This document shows, one piece after another, positions 16,667-24,449 of a stretch of DNA of 64,000 nt. This DNA is from Nocardia carnea (GTDB lineage Bacteria > Actinomycetota > Actinomycetes > Mycobacteriales > Mycobacteriaceae). Made by a program: the position numbers and the translations under genes. Location of the stretch: the NCBI RefSeq assembly GCF_029868325.1, contig NZ_JARWNW010000312.1, positions 1 through 64,000 of the forward strand. The letters are read 5' to 3'. Under the pieces are notes generated by a model. It saw only the letters and a list, made by a program, of their open reading frames with translations, did no database searches and was not told where the DNA came from. Numbering within the stretch: the first letter of the stretch is position 1; every line of letters begins with the position of its first letter.

Positions 16667-16766
16667 CGCACCCTCCGCAGGCTTGCGGGTACGCGGCGAT
16701 ATCGCGGGACCCGGACCGTCCGGCCCGTTCCGGCCGGGCGCCGGGCGGGTTGCTAGATTCGGGGTC

Positions 16767-17222
16767 GTGCACTCCGGCATCGCGGGAACACTCGTCCGGT
16801 GGTTGCTGCCGGCCTTCCTGGCAGTGGCCCTGCTGGGCATGCATCATCTCCCCGCCGCCGGCGAGCCCGCTGCCGCTCCCGCGCAGCACGAGCTGCTTCG
16901 GTCCGTCGAGCCGAAAGCCGTTCCATCGGCGCCGGCCGGTACCCGGCCCGGCCCGGCGCACTGCTGTACGGCGGCGCCGGTGCTCGCGCCGGAGCCCGCG
17001 CACGACAGTCCCGGCGATCACGGGGCGGGTCACGATCTGCTGCATCTGTGCCTGGCCGTCCTGACCGCGTTGGCCGGAATCGCCCTGGCATTGTTCGTCG
17101 TCGCCCGCGGCGTGACCGGGTATACCCCCGCCGCGGTGGTCCCGGCCGTTCCGCTCGTCTGGGCGCGACCCCCGCCACCGCTGGCTCGACGTTTGGCTTC
17201 TCTGGGTGTGTTGCGGCTGTGA
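16767..17222 (+). CDS. DUF6153-type membrane protein
   Basis: Membrane protein of 151 aa. From the GTG at 16767 (MHSGIAGTLVRWLLPAFLAV) there is a first hydrophobic helix with LLGMHHLP, then a Pro/Ala-rich external loop with a Cys pair (HCCTAAP) and a His/Asp-rich part (HDSPGDHGAGHDLLHLC), then a second helix (LTALAGIALALFVVA). This layout matches DUF6153, often found next to DUF305 proteins as here. His and Cys in the loop suggest metal contact, perhaps copper, but the role is unproven. Start has no strong ribosome binding site. Confidence 0.72.
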   Translation: MHSGIAGTLVRWLLPAFLAVALLGMHHLPAAGEPAAAPAQHELLRSVEPKAVPSAPAGTRPGPAHCCTAAPVLAPEPAHDSPGDHGAGHDLLHLCLAVLTALAGIALALFVVARGVTGYTPAAVVPAVPLVWARPPPPLARRLASLGVLRL

Positions 17223-17305
17223 CGGACGCCCGCCGGACCCGGTGATCCGGGTCGCGGCGCTGTTGCGTCAGTCACGACAACCGACACTCAGGGAGAACCC
17301 AACTC

Positions 17306-17932
17306 ATGAACAGAAAGCTGACCGCCTCCGCAATCGCCCTCCTCGCCTCCGCCGCGGTACTCACCGCCTGCGGTGACGACGGCGGCGAATCCGGCACACC
17401 GGCGACGACCGGTGCGATGACGACATCGGCGGCCGCGAGCCCGTCCGGTACCGCGCCGGCGGAAGGCGAGCACAACGAGGCCGATATCCGTTTCGCGCAG
17501 GAGATGATCCCGCACCATCGGCAAGCCGTGGAGATGGCGGCGCTGGTTCCTACGCATTCGACCGACCCCCGAGTGATCGACCTGGCCGCCCGCATCCAGC
17601 AGGCGCAGGATCCCGAGATCACCGCGATGACGGGGTGGCTGGAGGCGTGGGGCGCCCCGGTACCCGAGGGCACCGGCCATTCCGGCGGCCATCACGACGG
17701 TATGCCGGGCATGATGACCGATGAGCAGATGGCCGAACTCGAGGCGGCGCAGGGCGCCGAATTCGACCGGATGTGGCTGGAAATGATGATCGACCACCAC
17801 GAAGGTGCGGTCCAGATGGCGCAGACCGAGCTGGCCGAGGGCAGTGACCCGCAGGCCAAGACCATGGCCCAGCAGATCATCGACGCCCAGCAGGCCGAAA
17901 TCGGGGAGATGCAGGCGATCCTGGAAGGCTGA
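17306..17932 (+). CDS. DUF305 lipoprotein
   Basis: Exported lipoprotein of 208 aa: signal peptide with lipobox LTAC (Cys22), a Ser/Thr/Ala linker, then two DUF305 halves, FAQEMIPHHRQAVEMA (about 64-79) and MWLEMMIDHHEGAVQMA (about 155-171), a ferritin-like His-rich helical fold. A His/Met-rich loop (HSGGHHDGMPGMM) joins them. DUF305 proteins are often linked to copper or other metal stress; binding is inferred from the His and Met residues. GGGAGAA precedes the ATG. It is 83 bp downstream of the DUF6153 gene, probably one operon. A hairpin follows the stop. Confidence 0.88.
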   Translation: MNRKLTASAIALLASAAVLTACGDDGGESGTPATTGAMTTSAAASPSGTAPAEGEHNEADIRFAQEMIPHHRQAVEMAALVPTHSTDPRVIDLAARIQQAQDPEITAMTGWLEAWGAPVPEGTGHSGGHHDGMPGMMTDEQMAELEAAQGAEFDRMWLEMMIDHHEGAVQMAQTELAEGSDPQAKTMAQQIIDAQQAEIGEMQAILEG

Positions 17933-17940
17933 CCGGGTGA

Positions 17941-17975
17941 GGTGGCCCGGCCGTGTTCCGCGCGGCCGGGTCACC
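17941..17975 (+). terminator. Hairpin between convergent DUF305 and TetR genes
   Basis: GGTGGCCCGGCC and GGCCGGGTCACC form a 12-bp stem (one G-T pair) with an 11-nt loop, starting 8 bp after the DUF305 stop. No long T-run follows. It could end transcription from both sides of this convergent junction. Confidence 0.6.
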
Positions 17976-18186
17976 TTCCCGTCTTCCCGGGGCCGTCGCA
18001 GGTCCCTCGGCGGTGCCGAATCGCCGGCCGGCCCTGCTGTCCGCTGCGGACCGCCGCTCGGATCCGGGCGGGGCAGCTCGAGGCCGGTTGGTGTCGTCCT
18101 CGGGAACGGCCGGCCGGTGGTATCGATATGTGGCGGGCTGGGGACGGTGTTCGTGGTCTCCGGGCCGCACGGGCGCTGTGTCCCGG

Positions 18187-18741
18187 TCAGCCGGCTGACG
18201 GCTTGTCTCCGAGGGCGGCGAGGGCAGCCAGGGGTGCGGTGAGCGCGGTCGTGTCGACCGGGGAATCGCTGGACAGGGCATGCAGCAGCACGCCGTCGAG
18301 ATATATCGCGGTCGCCCGGGCCGCGGTGGGGCCGATATGCGGGGCGAGGATATCGACAAGTCCGTCGAACCAGACCTGGGCCAGCGGGCGTAGTTCGGGA
18401 TGGCGGGTCGCGGCGAGATAGAGCTCGTTCACGGTGAGTATCTGCTCGGGGTGGTCGAGACAACCCGCGGTGAGCGCGGACAGGGTTGCGGGGAGGTCGG
18501 CGCCACCGGCCAGTTGCTCGGCCCACGCAGCCAGGGCGTCGCGGGTGGCCACGGCGGTTTCGGCCAGCGCTGCCTCGGTGAGATCGGCCAGGTCGGCGAA
18601 GTAGTAGGTTGTCGAGCCGACCGGCACTCCGGCTTCGGCCGCCACCAGGCGATGGGTGATTCCCGCGATTCCGTGGCGGGGGATCAGTGCGCGGGTGGCG
18701 TCGAGTATGCGGCGGCGCCGATGCGGATCCCGGGGTGTCAA
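18187..18741 (-). CDS. TetR repressor of the SMR exporter
   Basis: TetR protein of 184 aa. The DNA-binding end is RRRRILDATRALIPRHG, then LVAAEAGVPVGSTTYYFADL (about residues 8-50). It starts with TTG at 18741, which shares four bases (TTGA) with the stop of the SMR exporter gene just upstream, so translation is probably coupled. The operon promoter holds a perfect 28-bp palindrome, expected to be this regulator's operator, giving self- and exporter repression. The C-terminal LYLAATRHPELRPLAQVWFD resembles ligand domains of drug-sensing members. Confidence 0.88.
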   Translation of the reverse strand: MTPRDPHRRRRILDATRALIPRHGIAGITHRLVAAEAGVPVGSTTYYFADLADLTEAALAETAVATRDALAAWAEQLAGGADLPATLSALTAGCLDHPEQILTVNELYLAATRHPELRPLAQVWFDGLVDILAPHIGPTAARATAIYLDGVLLHALSSDSPVDTTALTAPLAALAALGDKPSAG

Positions 18742-19061
18742 TGCGCGCCCGCCAGGTTGAGGGTGACCACGCCCGCGACCACCAGCGCCACCCCGGCGAT
18801 TTTGGCAGGGCCGAGCGATTCGCCCAGGAACAATGCGCCGACGATGACGATCAAGGTCGTGCCCAGGCCCGACCACACCGCATAGGCGAAACCGACCTGC
18901 ATTCCGCGCGCGATGGCCTGGGCCAGGAGAACGAAGGCGACGGTGTACGCGGCCAGCGACGCCACGGTCGGCCAGAGCCTGGTGAATCCCTCGGTGGCCT
19001 TGAGCAGGCTGGTTCCCACGATTTCGGCGACGATCGCCAGCCCGAGCATTACCAGCGCCAT
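18738..19061 (-). CDS. Small multidrug resistance (SMR) exporter
   Basis: Proton-coupled exporter of 107 aa, four helices, normal SMR length. The essential membrane glutamate is E13 (LAIVAEIVGTSLLK), and the GMQVGFAYAVWSGLGTT and later GVALVVAGVVTLNL segments match EmrE/SugE family helices 3 and 4. ATG 19061 has GGAGGGA upstream and beats the ATG at 19076. It is the first gene of a two-gene operon with its TetR. Cationic drugs or guanidinium-like compounds are the usual substrates; which applies is not visible. Confidence 0.92.
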   Translation of the reverse strand: MALVMLGLAIVAEIVGTSLLKATEGFTRLWPTVASLAAYTVAFVLLAQAIARGMQVGFAYAVWSGLGTTLIVIVGALFLGESLGPAKIAGVALVVAGVVTLNLAGAH

Positions 19062-19079
19062 GACCGGTCCCTCCATATG

Positions 19080-19107
19080 TGTACGTTTGTCCATGGACAA
19101 ACGTACA
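19080..19107. promoter_or_regulatory. 28-bp perfect palindromic operator of the SMR-TetR operon
   Basis: Arms TGTACGTTTGTCCA (19080-19093) and its exact reverse complement (19094-19107) meet with no spacer. The palindrome begins 19 bp upstream of the exporter's start codon. The left arm also occurs as a half-site at 4048-4060. Confidence 0.8.
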
Positions 19108-19599
19108 TCGATGCATCGGCTCCCCGGGCCGCGAACCAGTACAGAGGCGGCACTCCGGGGCGAGATCGGTCGGGTGCGCCGGACGTCCGGGGTGCCTCCA
19201 CCTGTCCGTGTGTGGACCGCGCCGAGCCTCGGGGGCGCCGGTCGCTTGCCTGGGCCGATGCTGGAGACAGGCAAGCGAAGGATGATTCCCGTGTGGGTCC
19301 GCGGCGGCGCACGGCCGGGCGCCGGACCGCGAAGTATTCCTGTCCGGACCGCGAAGTGCCCGTCCGGGCAGGGGTGTCTGGTGCGCACGGGGTCCACTGC
19401 AGTTGCGGATCCAGCGCCACCTCTGGCCCCCGAAGACGGGCAGCGATGCGGGCGAAGGCGAAGAGATCGGCATCAGTACCGGAAGGCCTCGCGCTGCTCT
19501 CGGTCGCCTCGCCGGCCCACGGAGACCCGTATCGCCGGGTCGGTGCGGATTATCGTACGGGCCGGGTGAAGGTGTCCGGTGTGGACTGTGCGGGCGCGT
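19108..19599. other. Intergenic region, no gene seen
   Basis: About 490 bp between the SMR operator and the 3' end of the CoxG-like gene. Open frames here lack start signals and family resemblance. The only structure noted is a 14-bp direct repeat CCGGACCGCGAAGT at 19322-19335 and 19344-19357, 22 bp apart. Confidence 0.5.
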
Positions 19600-20403
19600 C
19601 TACTCGCAGCTCTCCCGGCGATTCCGGGACAGCAGGAACAGGATCACCAACGCTGCCGCACCCAACGCGAGCAGGAGTTGGCGGTTGGCGGACAAGCCGG
19701 CGGCCGCCATCAGATCGATGGGCTCGGCGGCAGGTCGCGCGGCGACAGGGGTGGGCCCGCCCGATCGGGGCGAGGCTGCCGACCCGGCAGAAGCGGACCC
19801 GGTGCCGGGGGCACGTGTGGATCCGGTGGCCCCGCCGGCCTCGGCCCCGCCGGCCTCGGCGCCGGCGGCCTGGGTGGGCGCAGCGCCGGCCTGCCCGGTG
19901 GCGTCGGTGGGGGTGGAGTTGCTTGCCACCTCGACTACCTCGTCGGTGCCCTCGCCCGCCGACGAGGTGATCTCCGCGGCGAGGTTGTCGGCGAACGTGC
20001 CGATCAGCGTGCCTGCCACATCGGCCAGGGCGCCCCGGCCGAACTGGGCCGGTTTACCGGTGATCGCCAGATCGGTATCGACGAAAACATCGGTGACCCC
20101 GTCCGATTCGACCAGCCGGCAGGTGATCACCGCTTTCGCGGTGCCGTTACCGCGGGTTTCGCGGCCGCCACCCTCCAGGACCGCGATTTTGGCGTCCGCG
20201 TCCTGGGACAGGATCTTGATGACGCCGTTGTAGGTGAGTCCCACCGGCCCGAGTTTCACCTTGATCTTGCCGTGGAAATCGTCGCCGTCCCGGGAGGTGA
20301 GGGTGGCACCCGGAACACAGGGCGCGAGCCGCTCGAGGTCGAGCAGAACGGGCCAGGCGTCGTCGGCGGGAACGGGGATCCGGAAAGTGTTCTCGAGTTT
20401 CAT
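19600..20403 (-). CDS. CoxG-like SRPBCC protein with C-terminal membrane anchor
   Basis: Protein of 267 aa. Residues 1-150 form an SRPBCC domain of the CO dehydrogenase subunit G group (FRIPVPADDAWPVLLDLERL, CVPGATL, GKIKVKLGPV, ITGKPAQFGRG). Then comes a long Ala/Gly/Pro/Ser linker (about 170-235) and a C-terminal hydrophobic helix (LLLALGAAALVILFLL) ending in RNRRE. In CoxG-bearing bacteria this protein ties the molybdenum hydroxylase to the membrane; that role is expected here. It is the last gene of the coxL-M-S-G-like operon, 28 bp after the iron-sulfur subunit. Confidence 0.86.
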   Translation of the reverse strand: MKLENTFRIPVPADDAWPVLLDLERLAPCVPGATLTSRDGDDFHGKIKVKLGPVGLTYNGVIKILSQDADAKIAVLEGGGRETRGNGTAKAVITCRLVESDGVTDVFVDTDLAITGKPAQFGRGALADVAGTLIGTFADNLAAEITSSAGEGTDEVVEVASNSTPTDATGQAGAAPTQAAGAEAGGAEAGGATGSTRAPGTGSASAGSAASPRSGGPTPVAARPAAEPIDLMAAAGLSANRQLLLALGAAALVILFLLSRNRRESCE

Positions 20404-20431
20404 ACGCGGTCCTTGGCTTCGGTGGGCCGGT

Positions 20432-20932
20432 TCAGGCCTGCGGGGTCGCGGGGGTTTCGGCGTCGATCGTGGTGGCGGCGTCCCGGACGGCCCGGATGAT
20501 GCCCTGGTAGCCGGTGCACCGGCAGATGTTGCCGGATAGTGCCTCGCGGATCTCCTCGTCGTCGGGGTCGGGGTTCTCCGCGAGGAAGGCGGTGGCGGAG
20601 ACGACGAATCCGGGTGTGCAGAAACCGCATTGCAGGCCGTGGTGGTCGCGGAACGCCTGCTGCACCGGGGAGAGCCGGCCGTCCGGTTCGGCCAGGCCTT
20701 CGACCGTGGTCACTTCGGCGCCGTCGGCCTGGACCGCGAAAACCAGGCAGGCGCGGACTGCCGCCCCGTCGAGCAGGACCGAACAAGCGCCGCAGACACC
20801 GTGCTCGCAGCCGAGGTGGGTTCCGGTGAGTCCGCAGGTTTCGCGCAGGTAGTCGGCCAGGGTGCGCCGGGGCGGGATCCGGTCCCGGCGCCGGGTCCCG
20901 TTGACCACGACCGAGATCTCGATATCAGTCAT
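20432..20932 (-). CDS. Molybdenum hydroxylase small subunit (2Fe-2S, CoxS-like)
   Basis: Electron-transfer subunit of 166 aa with both [2Fe-2S] sites: the plant ferredoxin-type set C42, C47, C50, C62 (GCEHGVCGACSVLLDG) and the second set C102, C105, C137, C139 (CGFCTPGF, ICRCTG). It carries electrons from the molybdenum centre to the flavin. Length is normal (about 160). Its ATG overlaps the end of the flavin subunit gene by 8 bp. Confidence 0.94.
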   Translation of the reverse strand: MTDIEISVVVNGTRRRDRIPPRRTLADYLRETCGLTGTHLGCEHGVCGACSVLLDGAAVRACLVFAVQADGAEVTTVEGLAEPDGRLSPVQQAFRDHHGLQCGFCTPGFVVSATAFLAENPDPDDEEIREALSGNICRCTGYQGIIRAVRDAATTIDAETPATPQA

Positions 20933-21800
20933 TGCTCGCCTCCTCTACCGCGCGGGTCCAGGCCCGCGCGACCATGACCGCCCCGATCCGGCGCCGGTAG
21001 CCGGCAGATCCGTGGATATCGGCGGGTACAGCGTTCAGTGCCGCGGTGGCCGACCGCCCGACCTCCGCCGGATCGATCTCGGCCGCGGGTCGCCCGAGTA
21101 CCTCGGATTCGGTGGCGGTGGCCCGCAACGGGGTCGGGGCCAGGCCGAACAGTCCCACCGCGACCTGCTCGATCCGCGAGTCCGCATCCAGCCGGACCGC
21201 GATCGCCGCGCCGGCCATGGCGAAATCGCCGGCTCGCCGGGCGAATTCCTCGATCGCGAAGCCGGTGCGTCCCCGCCACACCGGGAAGGTGATCCCGGTG
21301 AGCAGTTCGTCGGGTTCCATGGCGGTGCTCCACATTCCGGTGAAGTAGTCCGCCGCCGCGATATCGCGGGTGCCGCGCGGGGACAGGGTGTGCATCCGCG
21401 CGTCGAGTGTCGATGCCACCACCGGATATTCGCCGGCGGCGTCGGCGTGGGCGATCGCACCGCCGAGGGTGCCGCGATTGCGGATCTGGAAGTGGCCGAT
21501 CAGCGGGGTCGCCCGGTGCAGTAGTGGTAGATCGCGGCGGACCTCCGCGGACCGGCCCACCGCGGCGTGTGTGGTGCCGGCGCCGATCCACACCGAATCG
21601 TCGCGGGTTTCGATACCCCGGAGTTCGTCCAGGCGGCGCAGGTCGACCAGATGGTCGAAAACAGCGAGCCGCAGCGCCAGCATCGGCACCAGGCTCTGCC
21701 CGCCGGCGATGATCTTGGCATCGTCGCCGAGATCCGCCAGCAGGGCCACTGCCTCGGCCGCGGTGGTGGGGGCGTGGTAGTCGAAGGCCGCGGGTTTCAT
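20925..21800 (-). CDS. Molybdenum hydroxylase FAD subunit (CoxM-like)
   Basis: FAD-binding subunit of 291 aa. The pyrophosphate contacts are IIAGGQSLVPML (about residues 30-41) and TLGGAIAHADAAGEYP (about 111-126), both typical of CoxM/NdhF-type subunits. It passes electrons to an external acceptor. It overlaps the large-subunit gene by 4 bp (ATGA) and the small-subunit gene by 8 bp, indicating tight co-translation. The Rossmann-like C-terminal domain is complete. Confidence 0.93.
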   Translation of the reverse strand: MKPAAFDYHAPTTAAEAVALLADLGDDAKIIAGGQSLVPMLALRLAVFDHLVDLRRLDELRGIETRDDSVWIGAGTTHAAVGRSAEVRRDLPLLHRATPLIGHFQIRNRGTLGGAIAHADAAGEYPVVASTLDARMHTLSPRGTRDIAAADYFTGMWSTAMEPDELLTGITFPVWRGRTGFAIEEFARRAGDFAMAGAAIAVRLDADSRIEQVAVGLFGLAPTPLRATATESEVLGRPAAEIDPAEVGRSATAALNAVPADIHGSAGYRRRIGAVMVARAWTRAVEEASND

Positions 21801-24142
21801 GCTGTCACCTCCGTGTTCCCGTTCGCGCGGGCTTCGTCGATCATGGCCACGATCCGGGCCGGGGAGAGGGGAAGCCGGTCGATCTGCACTCCGAACGGCG
21901 CCAGCGCGTCGGCGACGGCATTGAGCACCGCGGGGGTCGAGCCGATGGCGCCACCCTCGCCGACACCTTTGAACCCGCCCGGCCCGGAGCTCGGGGTTTC
22001 GACATGGCCGAGCTCGATCACCGGAACCTCGGCCGCGGTGGGCAGCAGATAGTCCAGGAAGGTGGTGGCGACCGGGTTCCCGTCGTCGTCGTAGGCCAGA
22101 TGTTCGTATAGCGCGCCGCCGATACCCTGCACGGTGCCGCCGTAGATCTGGCCTTCCACCACATTCGGATTGATCATCGGCCCGACATCCTCGCTGACGA
22201 CGAACCGCAGCAATTTCACCGCCCCGGTGTCGATATCGACCTCACAGGTGCAGACGTGGGTGGCGTTGGCCCAGATCATCATCTGATCGGCGCGGTGCCG
22301 CCCGGTGGCCTCGAGCCCGGGGACGACCCCCGCCGGGAGGAGTTCGGTCTGGAAGTAGGCGATCTGTGCGATCTCGGCCAGCGACAGCGATTTCTCGGTT
22401 CCCGCGACCCCCGCGCGGCCGTGCGCGAACTCCACATCCTCGACCGCGGCGCCGAGCTGATGTGCCGCGATGGCGATAATTCGTTCGCGCAGTATTGCCG
22501 CCGTCTGCGCGATGGCGCCGGCGGCCATGGAACCGGACCGGCTGCCGTTGGTGCCGCCACCCTGCGGCGCCACGGCGGTATCGCCCTGGACGGTCTGCAC
22601 ATCGCCGATATCCACGCCGAGCGCGTCGGCGGTGAGCTGGATCGCGGTGGTCTCCAGGCTGTTACCCGCCGACCCGCCCGAGAGGTAGACGTTCACCTTG
22701 CCGGTGGCCGAGATCCGGATGGTCGCACCCTCGGTGCTCAGGAACGGGGTGCTGCCGGTGGTCGGTTCCACATAGGTGCAGGTTCCGACGCCCAGGTAGC
22801 GTCCTTCGGTGCGGGCCCGGGCCTGTTCGGCGCGGAAGGCGTCGTAATCGAGGATCTGCAGCGCTTGTTCGAAGGTTTCCAGCGGCGAGGCGTCGGAGTA
22901 GGGCATACCGTTCGGGTTGGCGACCGGCATCTCCTTGTGGCTGAGCATATTCCGCCGTCGCAGCTCCACGGGATCGAGGCCGAGCCGGCGGGCAGCGGTA
23001 TCCAGCAGCAGTTCGCGGGAGACCGATTCGAACTGCCACGGGCCGCGGTAGGCGACCCGGCCCACGGTGTTCGAGTAGTACGAGGCGGTGCTGAATCCGG
23101 CTTCCGGTACCCGATACGGGCCGGGGAACAGCATCCCGACGGCGATCGAGGAGGTGAGCGGCGAGGGGATCGGGTAGGCGCCGACGTTCTGCACATGCTC
23201 GATGGTGGCGGCCAGGATGCGGCCGTCGTCGTCGAAGGCCATGGCGACCTCGCCGTGTTCGTGGCGGGCGGCCCCGGCGGACATCAGGTTCTCCTGGCGG
23301 TCCTCGATCCATTTCACGGCGTGGCGCAGGGTGCGGGCGGCCAGCATCACGCAGGTGTCCTCCCGCTGCGGGGCCACTTTCTGGCCGAATCCGCCACCGG
23401 TATCGCGCACGATCACCCGGACCCGGTGCTCGTCGACACCGAGCAGCCGGGAACAGAAGCCGCGTACTTCGTGCGGCGACTGGGTGGAGGTCCAGAGGGT
23501 CATCTCCCCGGTGGGCGCGGTCCATTCCGCGACGATGCCGCGCGTTTCCAGCGGGACCGGTGCGTAGGCCTGCTGGTGCACGGTCTGGCGCACCACATGC
23601 GGGGCCGCGTCGAAGACCGGGGCGAGATCGGCGGGGGTCCGCCCGGCCAGACCGCCCGCGGAGTTGCCCGGATGTCCGGCGTGGACGAGTTCGGTGGCGG
23701 AACCGGCGGTTTCGTAGTCGACCACGGGCTCGAGTGGGTCGTAGTCGACAATCACGAGTTCGGCGGCGTCCTCGGCGATATAGCGGTCGGCGGCCACCAC
23801 CATGACCACCGGGTCGCCGACGAAACGCACCTCGTCCTCGGCCAGTGGCGGCCGAGACACCTCGGGGAAGCCCGGAGTGTCCAGGGCGTAGGAGATCTCG
23901 GTGACCAGCGGGTTGAGTTCGGCGGCCGTGTAGACGGCCACGACACCGTCCAGCGCGGCGGCCTCGGTGGTGTCGATCGCCGTGATCCGGGCCCTGGGCA
24001 GCGGGCTGCGCACGAAACAGGCGTGGACCATACCGGGCCGGGTGATGTCGTCGACGAAGGTGCCGGCGCCGGTGAGCAGGCGCAGATCCTCGATCCGCGG
24101 AACGCGTGCGCCGACGGCCGTCGTTTTCTCGGTTGTGCTCAT
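21797..24142 (-). CDS. Molybdenum hydroxylase large subunit (CoxL/XdhB-like)
   Basis: Molybdopterin-binding catalytic subunit of 781 aa. It has the cofactor-contact GGGFGQK (249-255) and the catalytic Glu in GVGEGGAIG (E729). The active-site loop reads AYRGPWQFE (about 364-372). True CO dehydrogenase has AYxCSFR there and the common form II enzymes AYRGAGR, so this is neither; it is a hydroxylase of unknown substrate, and CO oxidation is not supported. ATG 24142 (MSTTEKTTAV) is preferred over the long upstream frame. First gene of the L-M-S-G operon, divergent from the XdhC-like gene. Confidence 0.9.
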   Translation of the reverse strand: MSTTEKTTAVGARVPRIEDLRLLTGAGTFVDDITRPGMVHACFVRSPLPRARITAIDTTEAAALDGVVAVYTAAELNPLVTEISYALDTPGFPEVSRPPLAEDEVRFVGDPVVMVVAADRYIAEDAAELVIVDYDPLEPVVDYETAGSATELVHAGHPGNSAGGLAGRTPADLAPVFDAAPHVVRQTVHQQAYAPVPLETRGIVAEWTAPTGEMTLWTSTQSPHEVRGFCSRLLGVDEHRVRVIVRDTGGGFGQKVAPQREDTCVMLAARTLRHAVKWIEDRQENLMSAGAARHEHGEVAMAFDDDGRILAATIEHVQNVGAYPIPSPLTSSIAVGMLFPGPYRVPEAGFSTASYYSNTVGRVAYRGPWQFESVSRELLLDTAARRLGLDPVELRRRNMLSHKEMPVANPNGMPYSDASPLETFEQALQILDYDAFRAEQARARTEGRYLGVGTCTYVEPTTGSTPFLSTEGATIRISATGKVNVYLSGGSAGNSLETTAIQLTADALGVDIGDVQTVQGDTAVAPQGGGTNGSRSGSMAAGAIAQTAAILRERIIAIAAHQLGAAVEDVEFAHGRAGVAGTEKSLSLAEIAQIAYFQTELLPAGVVPGLEATGRHRADQMMIWANATHVCTCEVDIDTGAVKLLRFVVSEDVGPMINPNVVEGQIYGGTVQGIGGALYEHLAYDDDGNPVATTFLDYLLPTAAEVPVIELGHVETPSSGPGGFKGVGEGGAIGSTPAVLNAVADALAPFGVQIDRLPLSPARIVAMIDEARANGNTEVTA

Positions 24143-24449
24143 GATCGGCTCCGTCGCGTCGGGGTAGGGGGTGTGGCGCTGCGGAACAGCAGCCTGGTTC
24201 GACCCATCCGGTGCGTTCCTCCGTTCGCGGGATATCGCGGGCACCGGCGTGCGGACGCCGGGGACCGCTGTGCGGTGCCCGATTCGGCCGGTTCGGCACA
24301 CCGGTGCTGAGCACCTGTTTAGCATCGGCCTCTCCGCACTGTCAATACAGGATATGCCGGATGTAAGAATTGCAATGTCGATTTAGGAAAGTGCTATTCT
24401 CGCATGTGGTCCGAGGTTTCCGGCTACCGCTGCGGCGAGGAGGTGGCGT
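24143..24449. promoter_or_regulatory. Divergent promoter region of the molybdenum hydroxylase genes
   Basis: 307 bp without a gene between the large-subunit gene and the XdhC-like gene. The part 24311-24400 is clearly AT-rich for this genome and contains TATTCT (about 24392) as a candidate -10 box for the rightward gene. No strong palindrome like the TetR site at 26723 is seen. Confidence 0.45.

Noticed and set aside
19322..19357. 14-bp direct repeat as part of a repeat array or CRISPR
   Set aside because: Only two copies with an 8-bp gap; no array or cas genes.
21797..24142. True aerobic CO dehydrogenase
   Set aside because: The active-site loop is AYRGPWQFE, not AYxCSFR, so a CoxL name is used only as a likeness.
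22256..24310. A 684-codon frame antisense to the CoxL-like gene
   Set aside because: Gly/His/Arg-rich shadow with no domain; the minus strand has the full molybdenum hydroxylase motifs.
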